Below, in pieces: positions 1 through 10,034 of a stretch of 64,000 nt of DNA; the first letter of the stretch is position 1, and each line of letters starts with the position of its first letter. The stretch lies in NCBI GenBank assembly GCA_025175895.1, contig CM046003.1, positions 45,936,335-46,000,334 on the forward strand, in the 5' to 3' direction. Origin of the DNA: Wurfbainia villosa. Lineage: Eukaryota; Streptophyta; Magnoliopsida; Zingiberales; Zingiberaceae. The notes below the pieces were generated by a model. That model saw only the letters and a list, made by a program, of their open reading frames with translations. It searched no databases and was not told the origin of the DNA. The translations under genes and the position numbers were made by a program.

Positions 1-182
1 ACCCATGTTGGACTTTATATGCCAAGACTCAAGCTTGGACTTTCCCATGACAATGGTCAAACCATCATCAAACATCAAGTATGACCTGGATCAATTGTAC
101 CAACAATCTCCCCAACACATTGTTAGACATCAAAACACTACTTGAGTCTGGCCAATCATGACCTGGGCCGACTGCACCAGCA
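1..182 (-). mobile_element. Element Y: LTR fragment cut by the window edge
   Basis: On the minus strand this begins TGCTGGTGCAGTCGGCCC and continues with the same text as the starts of the LTRs at 1349 and 8705 (the GACCAGACTCGAGT-like stretch, the second GTTGGTGCAAT-like motif and the first AAGTCCAAG minisatellite unit). It is therefore the start of an A-type SIRE-like LTR in reverse orientation, ending at 182. The next five bases, AAGTG (183-187), would be one copy of its target duplication; the other copy lies off the left edge. No coding content. Confidence 0.75.
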
Positions 183-540
183 AAGTGCAAATATGGATAC
201 TTGACAAGGAAAAGTCTAAGGGTGGAGTCTTGGCAAGGAAAAGTTCAAATATAGATATTTAGCAAAGAAAAAAGTCCAAGTGTATAGTCTTGGTCGTGTA
301 AGTCCAAGTGTGTAGTTTTGGCAGCAAAAGTCCAAGTATGGATACTTGGTAAAGGAAAAGTCCAAGGGTGTAGTCTTGGCAATATAAATCCAAGTGTGTA
401 GTCTTGGCGACGAAAGTCTAAGTTTGGAGACTTGTCAAAAATAGACCTGGTAGCATGACAAAGTCGATGAAAGCACTTGAAGGCTAGCGCCAAGGGTGAG
501 GAGTCGTGGACTCAAACCAAGGGCGTAAGGCTAATGGAAG
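183..540 (+). mobile_element. Element Z: middle part of an old LTR, host of Y and B
   Basis: Plus-strand LTR text of the B/D type: minisatellite units of the form AAGTCCAAG...TAGTCTTGGC (about 185-445), then the GAAGGCTAGCG and GTGGACTC stretches that follow the minisatellite in every related LTR. The text stops in mid-LTR at 540, where B starts, so Z should resume beyond the right end of B, outside this window. It is the oldest visible layer. Confidence 0.7.
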
Positions 541-1348
541 TGTTGGTGAAATTAGCCTAAGTCACGATTGACCAGACTCGAGTGGGACTCGAGTAGGGTT
601 TTGATGTTTGACAATGAGATTGTCAATGTGTTATCATATGGTTTGACCATATGTTGACCATATGACAAGTGGATGTTTGGAATATCCAAGGTCATATGGG
701 GGAGATTATTAGGAGGCGATTATTGGAGAAATTGGCCTCAGGTCAAGGTTGACCAAGCTCGAGTGAGACTCGAGTGGAAGTTCAAGAATAGATTCTTGGC
801 AATGGAGAAGTCCAAGTATGGATACTTGGCAAGGAAAATTCCAAGGGTGAAATCTTGGCAATGGAAAGTCCAAGGGTATAGTCTTGGTCGTGTAAGTCCA
901 AATGTGTAGTCTTGGCGGCGAAAGTCCAAATATGGATATTTGGCAAAGGAAAGTCCAAGGGTGTAGTCTTGACCATGTAAATCCAAGTGTGTAGTTTTGG
1001 TGGTGAAAGTCCAAGCATTGAGGCTTGGCAATGGAGAAGTCCTGGAGGCGCGACCTCTTGACAAAGTAGACCCGATGACATGACATAGTCAATGGAAGCA
1101 TCTGAAGACTAGCGTGAAGGGTGACCGAGTTGTGGAGGATTTGGATTGACCCTGAGGGCATGAGGTTGATGAAAGTGGCTAGAAGACTTAGGTTTAGACT
1201 AAGGGTGAGTATCAAGTATGAGGGGATCATACTTGGGTTAAATCTCATTCTTGAGGTTTATCAATCGACTGGTGGTATTGACCAATTGACTGGTTGAGTG
1301 CACGACACTCGGGAGACCTAGTTGGTTGGGATAGTCGATTGGGGTTAT
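541..1348 (+). repeat. B 5' LTR, first part
   Basis: Starts TGTTGGTGAAATTAGCC. It matches the minus-strand LTRs of D through the ACTCGAGTGGGACTCGAGTA stretch and the CATATGGTTTGACCATATG-like motifs. It breaks off at 1348, where A inserted, and resumes at 10035. The two parts add up to about 1.6 kb, close to the 1.68 and 1.77 kb LTRs of D. Confidence 0.85.
770..1060 (+). repeat. LTR minisatellite with CCAAG...CTTGG units (B copy)
   Basis: Degenerate tandem units of about 25-40 bp, each with AAGTCCAAG, a short variable middle of 8-12 bases and CTTGGC. CCAAG and CTTGG are complementary, so each unit is a small inverted repeat. Equivalent arrays lie near 185-445 (Z), 1505-1790 and 8875-9075 (A), 12715-13070 and 17895-18300 (D, reverse orientation), and 24365-24520 and 31340-31530 (S). 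The array lacks stop codons on the antisense strand in several frames, so apparent antisense genes here are not real. Confidence 0.85.
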
Positions 1349-2809
1349 TATTGGTGCAATTGGCCCAGGTCACGATTGACCAGACTCGAGTTTGACTCGA
1401 GTAGTGTTTTGATGTTTGACATTGATGTCTGACAATGTGTTGGAGAGATTGTTGGTGCAATCAACCCAAGTCATGATTTTTATGTTTGACGATGGTTTGA
1501 CCATTGTCATGGGAGAAGTCCAAGTCTTGTGTACTTGGCATGGAAAGTCCAACATGGGTTGGCAAGGGAAAGTCCAAGCATGGGTCTTGGCATGGAAAGT
1601 CCAACATGGGTTGGCAAGGGAAAGTCCAAGTTTGAGTCTTGGCAATTGAGAAGTCCAAGGGGAATATTGGCGACGTAAAGTCCAAGGGTGGAGTCTTAGT
1701 AACATAAGTCCAATGGTTGACAGCGTAAAGTCCAAGCGGAATCTTGGCAGCATAAGCCCAATATGCCTTAGCGATGTAGACCACATTAGCATGACAATAG
1801 CTGATGGAAGCACCTGAAGGCTAGCGTATGGATGAACAAGTCATGGATGACTTGGAGGGATCCGATAGGCATGAGGATGATGGAGGTGGCTAGAAGGCTT
1901 AGGTCTAGGCTAAGGGTAGTCTAGCAAGTATGAGGGCATCATACTTGGGGTAAAACCTCATGTTTGAGACTATGGTGATCGGTGATGTGTCGACCGGAGT
2001 TCGACTACAAATAACTTTGTGATCATTTGCCGGCGTTAAGCGATCATTGCTAGCTTTGATCGATCGGTGATATGGAGATAAGTCGACTGATGGTCGGGTA
2101 TTCGACCATAGAAGGTTCCCGAGTCATCTGCTAGGGTTTGACAGTCGAATGATGGTTCTATCAGTCGACTGATGGGAATTATCAGTCGACTGATAGTCTA
2201 TCCATTGGAACTTATCCAACGTGGTTTATGCCATTGTGAGACAACGACTATAGGAGCAGTCGACTGATGGTCTCGATTAGTCGACTGCTAGGCAAAAATC
2301 AGCCCGAGTTGCAGGTTTAAAAGGAGCACGAAGGGAGGATTTTTGGCAGTGGTTACTAGGGCTATTTGGGGCAATTTGCTAGTGTATTTCAGGGTCTCCA
2401 AGTGTAGCTTAAGTAACCAAACAAGCAAGCAATCAAAAGCTCTTTGTAAAGTGTATTTTCTTTACTTGTAGTGTATTTCATACTTTTTTTGCTTGCATTT
2501 GTTGTATTACTTTGTGTAATCGATTGTACGAGATTTCTCCACCTCTAACTTGTTGTCGAGAAGGAGCATTATTGATTAGTGGTTGCATGTGCATCACTAG
2601 AGCTCATTTGGGCTCAATCCGTGGAGTAGGAACTATACGATTTCGAACCACGCTACATCTTTACGTTGTGGTCGTGTATCTTGTTATTTGTCTTTGTTAT
2701 TATTATTCCGCTGTGCTAACAAGATTGTAGGCGATCAAATGTGAACGAATTCTATCGAAATGATGAAACGCTATTCACCCCTTCTCTAGCAGGCGCACAG
2801 GTTCTAACA
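1349..2809 (+). repeat. A 5' LTR (1461 bp)
   Basis: Starts TATTGGTGCAAT and ends CTAACA just before the primer site. It aligns along its length with the 3' LTR at 8705. Contents in order: a doubled GTTGGTGCAAT start motif (1351 and 1453), minisatellite (1505-1790), palindrome array (about 2090-2290), TATA-like TTTAAAAGG (2316-2324), R/U5 ending at CGCACAGGTTCTAACA. The small reading frames inside are artefacts of the repeats. Confidence 0.92.
2087..2324 (+). promoter_or_regulatory. U3 palindrome array and TATA-like box of A
   Basis: Multiple copies of the palindrome AGTCGACT (as CAGTCGACTGATGG and variants) lie within about 230 bp upstream of TTTAAAAGG at 2316-2324. Several copies have lost the central CG by C-to-T change. 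The same array lies at 9278-9585 in the 3' LTR, ahead of a TATA-like box at 9608-9616. Position directly upstream of the presumed TATA box suggests a regulatory role; this is inference. Confidence 0.55.
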
Positions 2810-2811
2810 AG

Positions 2812-2823
2812 TGGTATCAGAGC
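2812..2823 (+). other. Primer binding site of A (initiator Met tRNA)
   Basis: TGGTATCAGAGC, two bases after the LTR end, is the standard plant primer site complementary to the 3' end of initiator Met tRNA. Confidence 0.95.
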
Positions 2824-2875
2824 GAGGTCACTCTTCAAGGATTAACAACCAAGAGAGCACCGCTAGAGGAACAAG

Positions 2876-4594
2876 ATGAAGTTTCAATAAAAATTAGAAT
2901 GGGATATCAACACGCCTCCACCATACGACCAAGAAGATTTTTCGATATGGAGGGCGAGAATGGAGACATTCTTGATGATGAACATAGAAGATTGGTTCAT
3001 CATCATGGAATGTTTTGAACCCCCTAGGGATAAGAAGGGAGATGTCTTGAAGTTAAAGAAGTGGACCCAAGAGCAACGCCTAAAGTTCAAAACCGAAGTT
3101 AAGGTAACAAAACTTTTAGAAGATTTGATACCTAATGATGTTTTGTCAAGACTAGGTGAATATCAAGATGCCAAGGAGCTTTAGAGAAAATTGACAAAGT
3201 TTCATGAAGGACCATCACCGACTTCAAGTGAAGAACAATCTCAAGAAGCCGAAGAATATTCATCGGCTCAAGAAGAGGAGGAGGCCGACGAAGTAAGTTC
3301 ATCTTCCTCACAAGAAAGTGAGGATTTGGAGTTTGAGAGAGAGTCGACATCCGAGGAGGAAGAAGAAGCACAAGAAGCCTTCACCTCTAGGATTGAGGGG
3401 GAGGAGACTAGGCCATCTTCAATACCAGAGCCGACTCAAGAGAAACCATCTACCTCCGGTCGAGAAGATGAAGAACCAATTCTGACCACCATTGACCTAG
3501 GTAACTCAAGCACATCAATTCAAAATAAAAATCATATTAAGTGTTTTTAGTGTAGGGAATATGGGCACTATAAGAGCAAGTGCCATAGAAAAGTCAAGAA
3601 AAGTCAACTGATACCGAAACCTCAAAAAAAGATCAAGGAACCCGGTGCCTTAACCATTAAGAGCAAGAAGCATGTGGTATGCTTCAAGTGCCAACAACCG
3701 GGGCATTATAGGAGTCAATGCCCTAGGAGGAAGAAGAAGGTCCAAGAAGGAGCATCAAATGTAGGGGGAGCCTCTAAGGCAAACCTTAAGGTACATTTAA
3801 ATAATGCTCATTCTTTAAGTAATAAGAAAAAATATGCTAGAAGTAATTTTTCTATGTTTCATAAAGAGAATGCTAAAAATAATAAATTTTATTGTTTAGG
3901 TGCTAAGAGTTACGATTTTAAAGATAAGGAGAAATTTGGGACTAATGTCCCTAGAAAAATCCTATCTAGTGAAACCATTACGAAGGTAGAGGACCATTTA
4001 GGCATTAACCCTAAGAAGGGTAGGCATATGCCTAGGAAATGGAACAATGCCCAAAGATTAGATCAAAATTCAAAAATTGGGCAATTAGAGTTAGAAAATC
4101 AAGTCTTGAGGTCAAGACTTAAGAAATTGGAGAAAACCCTTTGGAAAATGAAAAATCAAATACAATGGTCAAATAGTCAAAATCTAGGGTCTAGGAGTCA
4201 AAACCTAGATTTTAGAAAACAAGAACCATTAAAGGGCAAGAAAGGTTTGAGTCACAAGCCTAAGCCCAAAAAGACCTATCATAATGTTCCATTCAATTAT
4301 GGAACTCAAGTTAGATCTAGAAAAATCAAGGTCAATAGGAAAGTCATCCCTAAGGTTGACCAAGATATGTGTCTAGTGGCTAAGGTTTCCATGAAACCTA
4401 GAAAGACCACTAAGAAGATTACTAGGGAGGCAATCCCTAAGGTTAACCTAGTCAAGACCACAATGACCAAGGCTACAAAGCCTAGGAGGGTCATTAGGAA
4501 GGTATCTAGGGAAGTTATCCCTAGGGAATACCTAGTAAACCCAAGGAGCTCCAATATGTATTGGGTTCCTAGGAGCGTGATTGATTCATGCTAA
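2876..4594 (+). pseudogene. gag: A gag (573 codons) with three premature stops
   Basis: Retrotransposon capsid/nucleocapsid protein, one continuous frame from ATG 2876 to TAA 4592, broken only by stop codons at 2888-2890, 3182-3184 and 3548-3550. The N-terminal third has the copia-type gag pattern (an EDWF motif and a KELW-type region, here K-E-L-stop). An acidic Ser/Glu-rich middle (3220-3500) follows, then two CX2CX4HX4C zinc knuckles. The first (about 3541-3580) is hit by the third stop; the second (about 3680-3720, CFKCQQPGHYRSQC) is intact. The basic C-terminus has three repeats of about 28 residues with the core V/A-I-P-K/R (4310-4540) and ends with YWVPR. That motif precedes protease in full-length relatives. 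Here gag simply stops, so no polyprotein is made. Confidence 0.9.
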
Positions 4595-5529
4595 ATGGAT
4601 TAGGTTGTGCCAACTTTAAATGAATAGGTAGTTAACCTAACCATGGTAAAGGTGGTACTTTAGATCATTTCCAAGGTTATGGGTATCTTAGAAATAAGTT
4701 TGATTTAATATCCTAAAGGATTTTAGGATGTGCCAATATCATTTAAGAAGCTTGATAATTTAATCAAATTGACACAATTAGGTATAGGAGTTATGGTGCG
4801 CCATTATGGGTTTTGACACACTTGGGGGATCAATGTATCAAGAAAATTGTCTTAAGGTTTAGAAATGACATTTGAGATTAACACTCAAACACTATATACC
4901 TTGATGTCACATACTTGTCATGCTTCATGTGTCTTACCATATGGTTTCATGGAAAGTATGTTTATGATATATTGCATCTCACAAAATATTTGATTCACCT
5001 TGATTGTGTATTTCAACACTTAGAAAGGGTGAGATGTTAGGAATTAAAACTCTTGGATGTTAATGCTTGTGAAAATGGAATAAAATACCAAAATATATTA
5101 ATAAATATGCAAACACAGGCATAACACTAATATATTCGATATACATGCATAAACACATTAAAATGGAACGAAATTAAGCAAAGAAATCAAAATTCGCTTA
5201 ATTTCTGAACTGAAAATCACAGTCGACTGATTCAGAATTCAGTCAACTGATAACATTATAACATGACACCGTGAGTTCAACAATCGAGTGCTGCTCCAAA
5301 GACTCGATCGATTGTTCATCGATCGACGATCCACAACCGATCGATGTAGCTGCTCGAGCGGGAGAGACAACGATGAGTGCCTAGCCTAGCGATCAGTGTT
5401 GGTTACATCGATCGATGATACTAGTTCCAATGAAAGGCCGAGCCAAGCAGTTGACTGCTGGCTTCGTGAACCGCTCACTGAACCGTGATCAGTTGACTGA
5501 AAAAGCATATCAGTCGATTGGCGTTGCAA
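4595..5529 (+). other. Non-coding stretch of A between gag and the extra gene
   Basis: No usable reading frame. The first 270 bases match the region after gag in D (15092 downward). At 4975-5036 CATCTCAC...GTGAGATG forms the first hairpin of A. From 5210 to 5520 are AGTCGACT-like and ATCGATCG-like palindromes resembling LTR U3 sequence, just upstream of a TATA-like box. Confidence 0.7.
4975..5036 (+). other. Hairpin arms CATCTCAC/GTGAGATG, first copy in A
   Basis: Eight-base inverted repeat (4975-4982 with 5029-5036), followed by TTAGGA. The same arms and the GTGAGATG-TAGGA tail occur in S (30243-30306) and at the second copy in A (7519-7576). The copies in D and H are in the matching strand. 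Confidence 0.65.
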
Positions 5530-5827
5530 TTTTATAAGGCAAAACCGCTAGGGTTCGACTTCTTCATGCTTTCTTCCCTGCATGATTCTTCTCCGATCTC
5601 TCCCAAAACCCTCCGACCGTCCTTCTCGTGTCCACGTCGGTGACTCAAAGGCCTAGGTTTGAAATCTAACCTTATTCTTCGTAGTTTGGTCCTTCTATCA
5701 GGCAAATGGTGCCATCTCACGGTTTCCATTCTCCTCCACCGCGAGTTAGGGTTTCGACGAGACATTTTTTAGCATTCCTCCGGCGTCTTCTCTAGTGTTC
5801 CGGCTGCTTCTCAAGTCTCGAACAAAA
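5530..5827 (+). promoter_or_regulatory. Possible promoter and 5' leader of the extra gene in A
   Basis: TTTTATAAGG at 5530-5539 is a good plant TATA box, about 290 bases ahead of the ATG at 5828. Palindromes AGTCGATT/AGTTGACT lie just upstream (5448-5516), the same arrangement as in the LTR promoters. The leader is C/T-rich. This suggests the gene was picked up with, or later gained, its own promoter. Not proven. Confidence 0.45.
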
Positions 5828-7037
5828 ATGGCACCAAAGTATACTTCCTATACCCTAAACCCTATCTTTTACTTATACCATAGTTTGATTTAACCGTGTT
5901 TTTGGTGTCATTCCATGGCATTGCATTACTTTCATCATAATCATGTAGAAAACAACGTAGGAGTGAGTCTAATGAGGGTGGGTTGCTCGCGTACCAACCG
6001 ATGTCGGTTAAGTATCTAGATGAACAATTCTTTAGAACATACTACGGCGATGTCATTCAGATTCTATGGCATTACCAGTTGATGAAGGTCATTTTCTGCA
6101 TGCATTCCATAAACGATGATCTTCTCAAGGAGTTTTACCTCAATTTGAGGAAAGTCGACGATAGCCCGAAGTACACCTTTCGCGTTGCAAAACGCCACTT
6201 GGAGTTCACTCCTGCAATTTTGCAGGAGTTCTTGGAGTATTGATCATCTGATGACTCTTTTGTTTTTTACCCTGCTTTTGAAGCCCCTCTTCCTGCTCCG
6301 TTTGACCATATATCATTAGAGTCCATGCATGAGCACTTCTTTCTTCGTCCTCGTCCACTAGCTCAAAACCTATTTCCAATCAATGACTTATTTGCACCTG
6401 ACAATGTTCTTTACAAAGTCATTGTTGGGTGTATTCTTCCAATAGTGACTCGGGGTCAGGCCAAGATCCGGCCTCCTCATCTTTTCCTTATGTATGCCAT
6501 GCATCACCTTTTGGACATAAACATTACATTGAACATATTCCATTGCATTTTCCATTTTGTGACCCCTGTACAAGGGAAGGTGCATATGCCTTTTGGACAC
6601 ATTATCATTGCATGGTTAGAGTCCATCGACATCAACATATCCAAGGGATTACTGAGGTCTTTATCAGACGCATACGATCACATTGCGGTGCGGAACTTTA
6701 CACTAGATGGGATGCGGACTGGACCTGGACAAATGGAGTGGGTGGCTCGGCCTCAACCCATGGGGCATGAGGAGCCAACTATAGAGCCTGGAGAGCCCAC
6801 AGCAGAGCATGAGAGTCCAGCTACTGAGGAGGATGATTCTATGATACCATATGCACCAGCAACAAGTCTCTTAGAGCGGATTACACATCTAGAGGCCAGT
6901 TTTGAGGAGTACCAGGGGAGGTTGACTCGAAGTTGGAGGAGCTCAGACTGGAGCAGTCTTCCACTGGTCAGCAGCTGGGTCAGCAGCATCAGCTCGAGAT
7001 CCTCGAGATGGTGCAGAGCTGGAGGCTCAGTCAGTAG
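5828..7037 (+). pseudogene. Extra spliced gene in A, plant-transposon-protein-like
   Basis: ATG at 5828 opens a tiny first exon (to 5838). A GT...AG intron, 5839-5948 (110 bp), follows; splicing joins it in frame to the basic stretch KKQRRSESNEGG and then the main body. The body (5983-6900) has FYLNLRK, a LFAPDN...ILP motif and a LFLMYAMHHLLDINI...PFGHII region. These resemble the domain annotated in plants as 'putative plant transposon protein', known from many retroelement-borne genes of unknown function. One stop, TGA 6241-6243, interrupts an otherwise open frame. Near 6915 a one-base shift leads into a Glu/Leu/Gln-rich coiled coil ending at TAG 7035. There is no membrane segment, so it is not an envelope-like protein. 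Function unknown; the family match is from memory of the pattern. Confidence 0.65.
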
Positions 7038-7053
7038 CCTCCACCACCTCTAG

Positions 7054-8690
7054 GAGATGGTTCCAGGGATGACAGCTAGGCGCACATTTTGTATTTTGTT
7101 TTCATAGTGAGGTCGAGAGCATTTTGGACATCTATTTTGCTTGTAAAAACTGAATTTATGTTTGAATGAAGTATTTTGTTTGTGCAAAACCATGTGTCTT
7201 TGTTTGGTTGCGTGTGTGTTGATTTATTTGTATAATTCATTTTGTCATATCATGACATCATATCTCCTTTTATCATATAAAATGTCATGCTATTGCTTAG
7301 GGATGATTTCTATGTCATGTTCATGTTTTTAAAGTATATTCATATGTCATAACATCATGATCATTGGCCATGCTTATTTATGTTATCATTTATGTCATGA
7401 TCATTCATGCATTAATAAAATTGATTTAAGGACAATGACATGATTTGAAGTCCCATGTATAAGAGAATCAAATAGAGTTGTCTAGAAAATGCATGAAGCC
7501 ATAGTAATCCTAATTCCACATCTCACAATCACATTGACTTGTGTGTGTTTTATACACCCTAGATACATGTGAGATGTTAGGAAAATAAGTTAAGTTCAAG
7601 GTGCATAGATGTTGCATCTAGATGAACTTAAACTTATTTCAATCATAAATATGGATCACGAGGAAAGCTAATGTACAAGTCATGTACATCTAGCTAATAG
7701 TCCATGGTTCAAAATAGGTTTTCAAATTTAAAATCCTTTTAGAAAACCTTAGCAAAGTCTATCTTTTGATAGCAATCACCATTGAAGAAGTTGATACAAA
7801 GTAGATCAAAAACATTAAAGTTTTAATGGTTTTTGAACTTTGTATAATCTCCTATTTTAATGGGTATTTTATTTTCAAATTATTTTTCACCCATTATATT
7901 CCATGTAAGTAATGTGCATATAAAATTTCAAAATTTTTTGAAATACGTATATTTACTTACACATTTTCAAACTTCGTTTCTGAAAACCTAATTTCTGAAA
8001 ATTAGGGATCAGTCGACTGATGATGATTTCAGTCGACTGTTATATGGAAGAGTCGATTGATAGACTAATTTCGGGTAAACAAGGATGTTTAGCCCATATT
8101 TTAGCTATGCTAGGGTTCCCTTAACCACTCCTAACCCTAGGATATACTTTGGAAAGCATTAGAAAGAGTGAAAATCTATTGGATATGGATTAGGAGAGTT
8201 GGTTTAGGGTGTGTATCAATTTAAGGTGTGGGAAAGTTCAATGTTGACCTTTTAACCTTAATTTTGATGGTTTAGTGTTCCTATTGGCTTAGGGACTCTC
8301 CAAGGACATTGTTGGTGCAATGATCAAGGGGGAGCAAGCCTTTAGGGGGAGGTATCCATCATGGGATGATGAATGTATTCTTCCTCATGAGGGGGAGAAT
8401 TTTGGAAGAGTGAGAGTTGCCCAATTTGGAAATTGGGAGAGTTTATAGGATTGCCTGTTTTAAGTGACATGAGACTTATCATTAGGAAGAGTGAAGGCTT
8501 CCTAGGTGTTTTTGGACCAAGGGAGAGATTGTAAGATCTCATTAGGATATGAGACATTGACCTCCTTGAGGAGAACTTTTTGATGTATGTCAAAAAGGGA
8601 GAGAGAGTAAAATTACCAATTTGGGACAATTGGTAAGGAGATTTGAGTTAGGTGGCCTAACTCAAAGGTGTTTGATTTTTGTCAAATGTC
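7054..8690 (+). other. 3' non-coding region of A
   Basis: No gene. AT-rich, with repeated ATCATGACAT-like motifs (7240-7440), the second hairpin (7519-7576), AGTCGACT palindromes (8010-8060), and an upstream polypurine tract after TTTTTGATGTATGTCAAA (8576-8605). D carries the same region on the minus strand. Confidence 0.75.
7519..7576 (+). other. Hairpin arms CATCTCAC/GTGAGATG, second copy in A
   Basis: Arms 7519-7526 and 7569-7576, followed by TTAGGA. Together with the copy at 4975 it brackets the extra gene. Confidence 0.65.
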
Positions 8691-8704
8691 AAAAAGGGGG
8701 AGAT
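8691..8704 (+). other. Polypurine tract of A
   Basis: AAAAAGGGGGAGAT directly abuts the TGTTGG start of the 3' LTR; primer for plus-strand DNA synthesis. Confidence 0.93.
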
Positions 8705-10029
8705 TGTTGGTGCAATCGGCCTAGGTCACGATTGACCAGACTCGAGTTTGACTCGAGTAGTGTTTTGATGTTTGACATTGATGTCTGACAATGTGTTGGG
8801 GAGATTGTTGGTGCAATCGACCCAGGTCATGATTTTGATGTTTGACGATGGTTTGACCATTGTCATAGGAGCAGTTCAAGTCTTGTGTACTTGGCATGGA
8901 AAGTCCAACATGGGTTGGCAAGGGAAAGTCTAAGCATGGGTCTTGGCATGGAAATCCCAACATGGGTTGGCAAGGGAAAGTCCAAGCTTGAGTCTTGGCA
9001 ATTGAGAAGTCCAAGGGGAATATTAGCGGCGTAAAGTCCAAGCGGAGTCTTGGCAGCGGAAGCCCAGTGTGCCTTGGTGGTGTAGACCACATTAGCATGA
9101 CAATAGCTGATGGAAGCATCTGAAGGCTAGCGTATGGATGAACAAGTCATGGATGACTTGTAGGGATCCGATAGGCATGAAGCTGATGGAGGTGGCTAAA
9201 AGGCTTAGGTCTAGGCTAAGGGTGGTCTAACAAGTATGAGGGCATCATACTTGGGGTAAAACCTCATATATGAGGTGTATCAGTCGACTGATGTGAGTCG
9301 ACCGGAGTTCGACTATAGGGAAATGGCCTGACAGTCGACTGCTGGCCTGATCAGTCGACTAATCTAGAGATTAGTCGACTGATGGTTGGGTATTCGGCCA
9401 CAGAAGGTTCCCGAGTCGACTGCTAGGGTTTAGCAGTCGAGTGATGGCTCTATCAGTCTACTGATGGGTATTATCAGTCGATTGTTGGTCTATCCGTTAG
9501 AACTTATCCAACGTGGCTCATGCCGTTGTGAGACAACAACTACAGGAGCAGTCGACTGATGGTCTCGATCAGTCGACTGCTAGGTGAAAATCAACCCGAG
9601 TTGCAGGTTTAAAAGGAGCATGAAGGGAGGATTTTTGGCAGTGGTTACTAGGGCTATTTGGGGCAATTTGCTGGTGCATTTCAGGATCTCCAAGTGCAGC
9701 TCAAGCAACCAAACAAGCAAGCAATCAAAAGCTCTTTGTAAAGTGTTTTTCCTTTACTTGTAGTGTATTTCATACTTGTTTTGCTTGCATTTGTTGTATT
9801 ACTTTGTGTATTACTTGTTTTTCTTGCATTTGAGCTCAATCCGTAGAGTATGAACCATACGATTCTGAACTATGTTACATCTTTGCGTTGTGGTTGCGTG
9901 TCTTGTTATTTGTCTTTGTTATTATTATTCTGCTGTGCTAACAAGATTGTAGACGATCAAATGCGAACAAATTCCATCGAAACGACGAAACACTATTCAC
10001 CCCCTCTAGCGGGCGCACAGGTCCTAACA
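8705..10029 (+). repeat. A 3' LTR (1325 bp)
   Basis: TGTTGGTGCAATCGG...GGTCCTAACA. Same order of blocks as the 5' LTR but shorter, mainly because of fewer minisatellite units and deletions in the R/U5 part (near 9810-9840). Followed by the second target copy GTTAT (10030-10034). Confidence 0.93.
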
Positions 10030-10034
10030 GTTAT

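Larger units (their letters stand above)
1349..10029 (+). mobile_element. Element A: non-autonomous SIRE-like retrotransposon with gag and an extra gene
   Basis: A complete 8.7-kb element flanked by GTTAT (1344-1348 and 10030-10034). Order: 5' LTR, initiator-Met primer site, gag, spliced extra gene, long 3' non-coding region, polypurine tract AAAAAGGGGGAGAT, 3' LTR. There is no protease, integrase, reverse transcriptase or RNase H sequence in any frame. It must have moved with enzymes supplied by another element. It lies inside the 5' LTR of B. The 5' LTR start is TATTGG instead of TGTTGG, a point change at the terminus. Confidence 0.93.

Noticed and set aside
709..1248. Antisense proteins of 99-179 residues
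   Set aside because: Low-complexity translation of the LTR minisatellite, open in several frames at once, recurring at other LTRs with changed frames.
5532..5765. Minus-strand 77-residue frame
   Set aside because: Antisense of the leader of the extra gene in A; no recognisable motif.
5828..7037. Envelope-like gene, as in some SIRE elements
   Set aside because: No signal peptide or membrane segment; domain pattern and coiled coil point to the plant-transposon-protein type instead.
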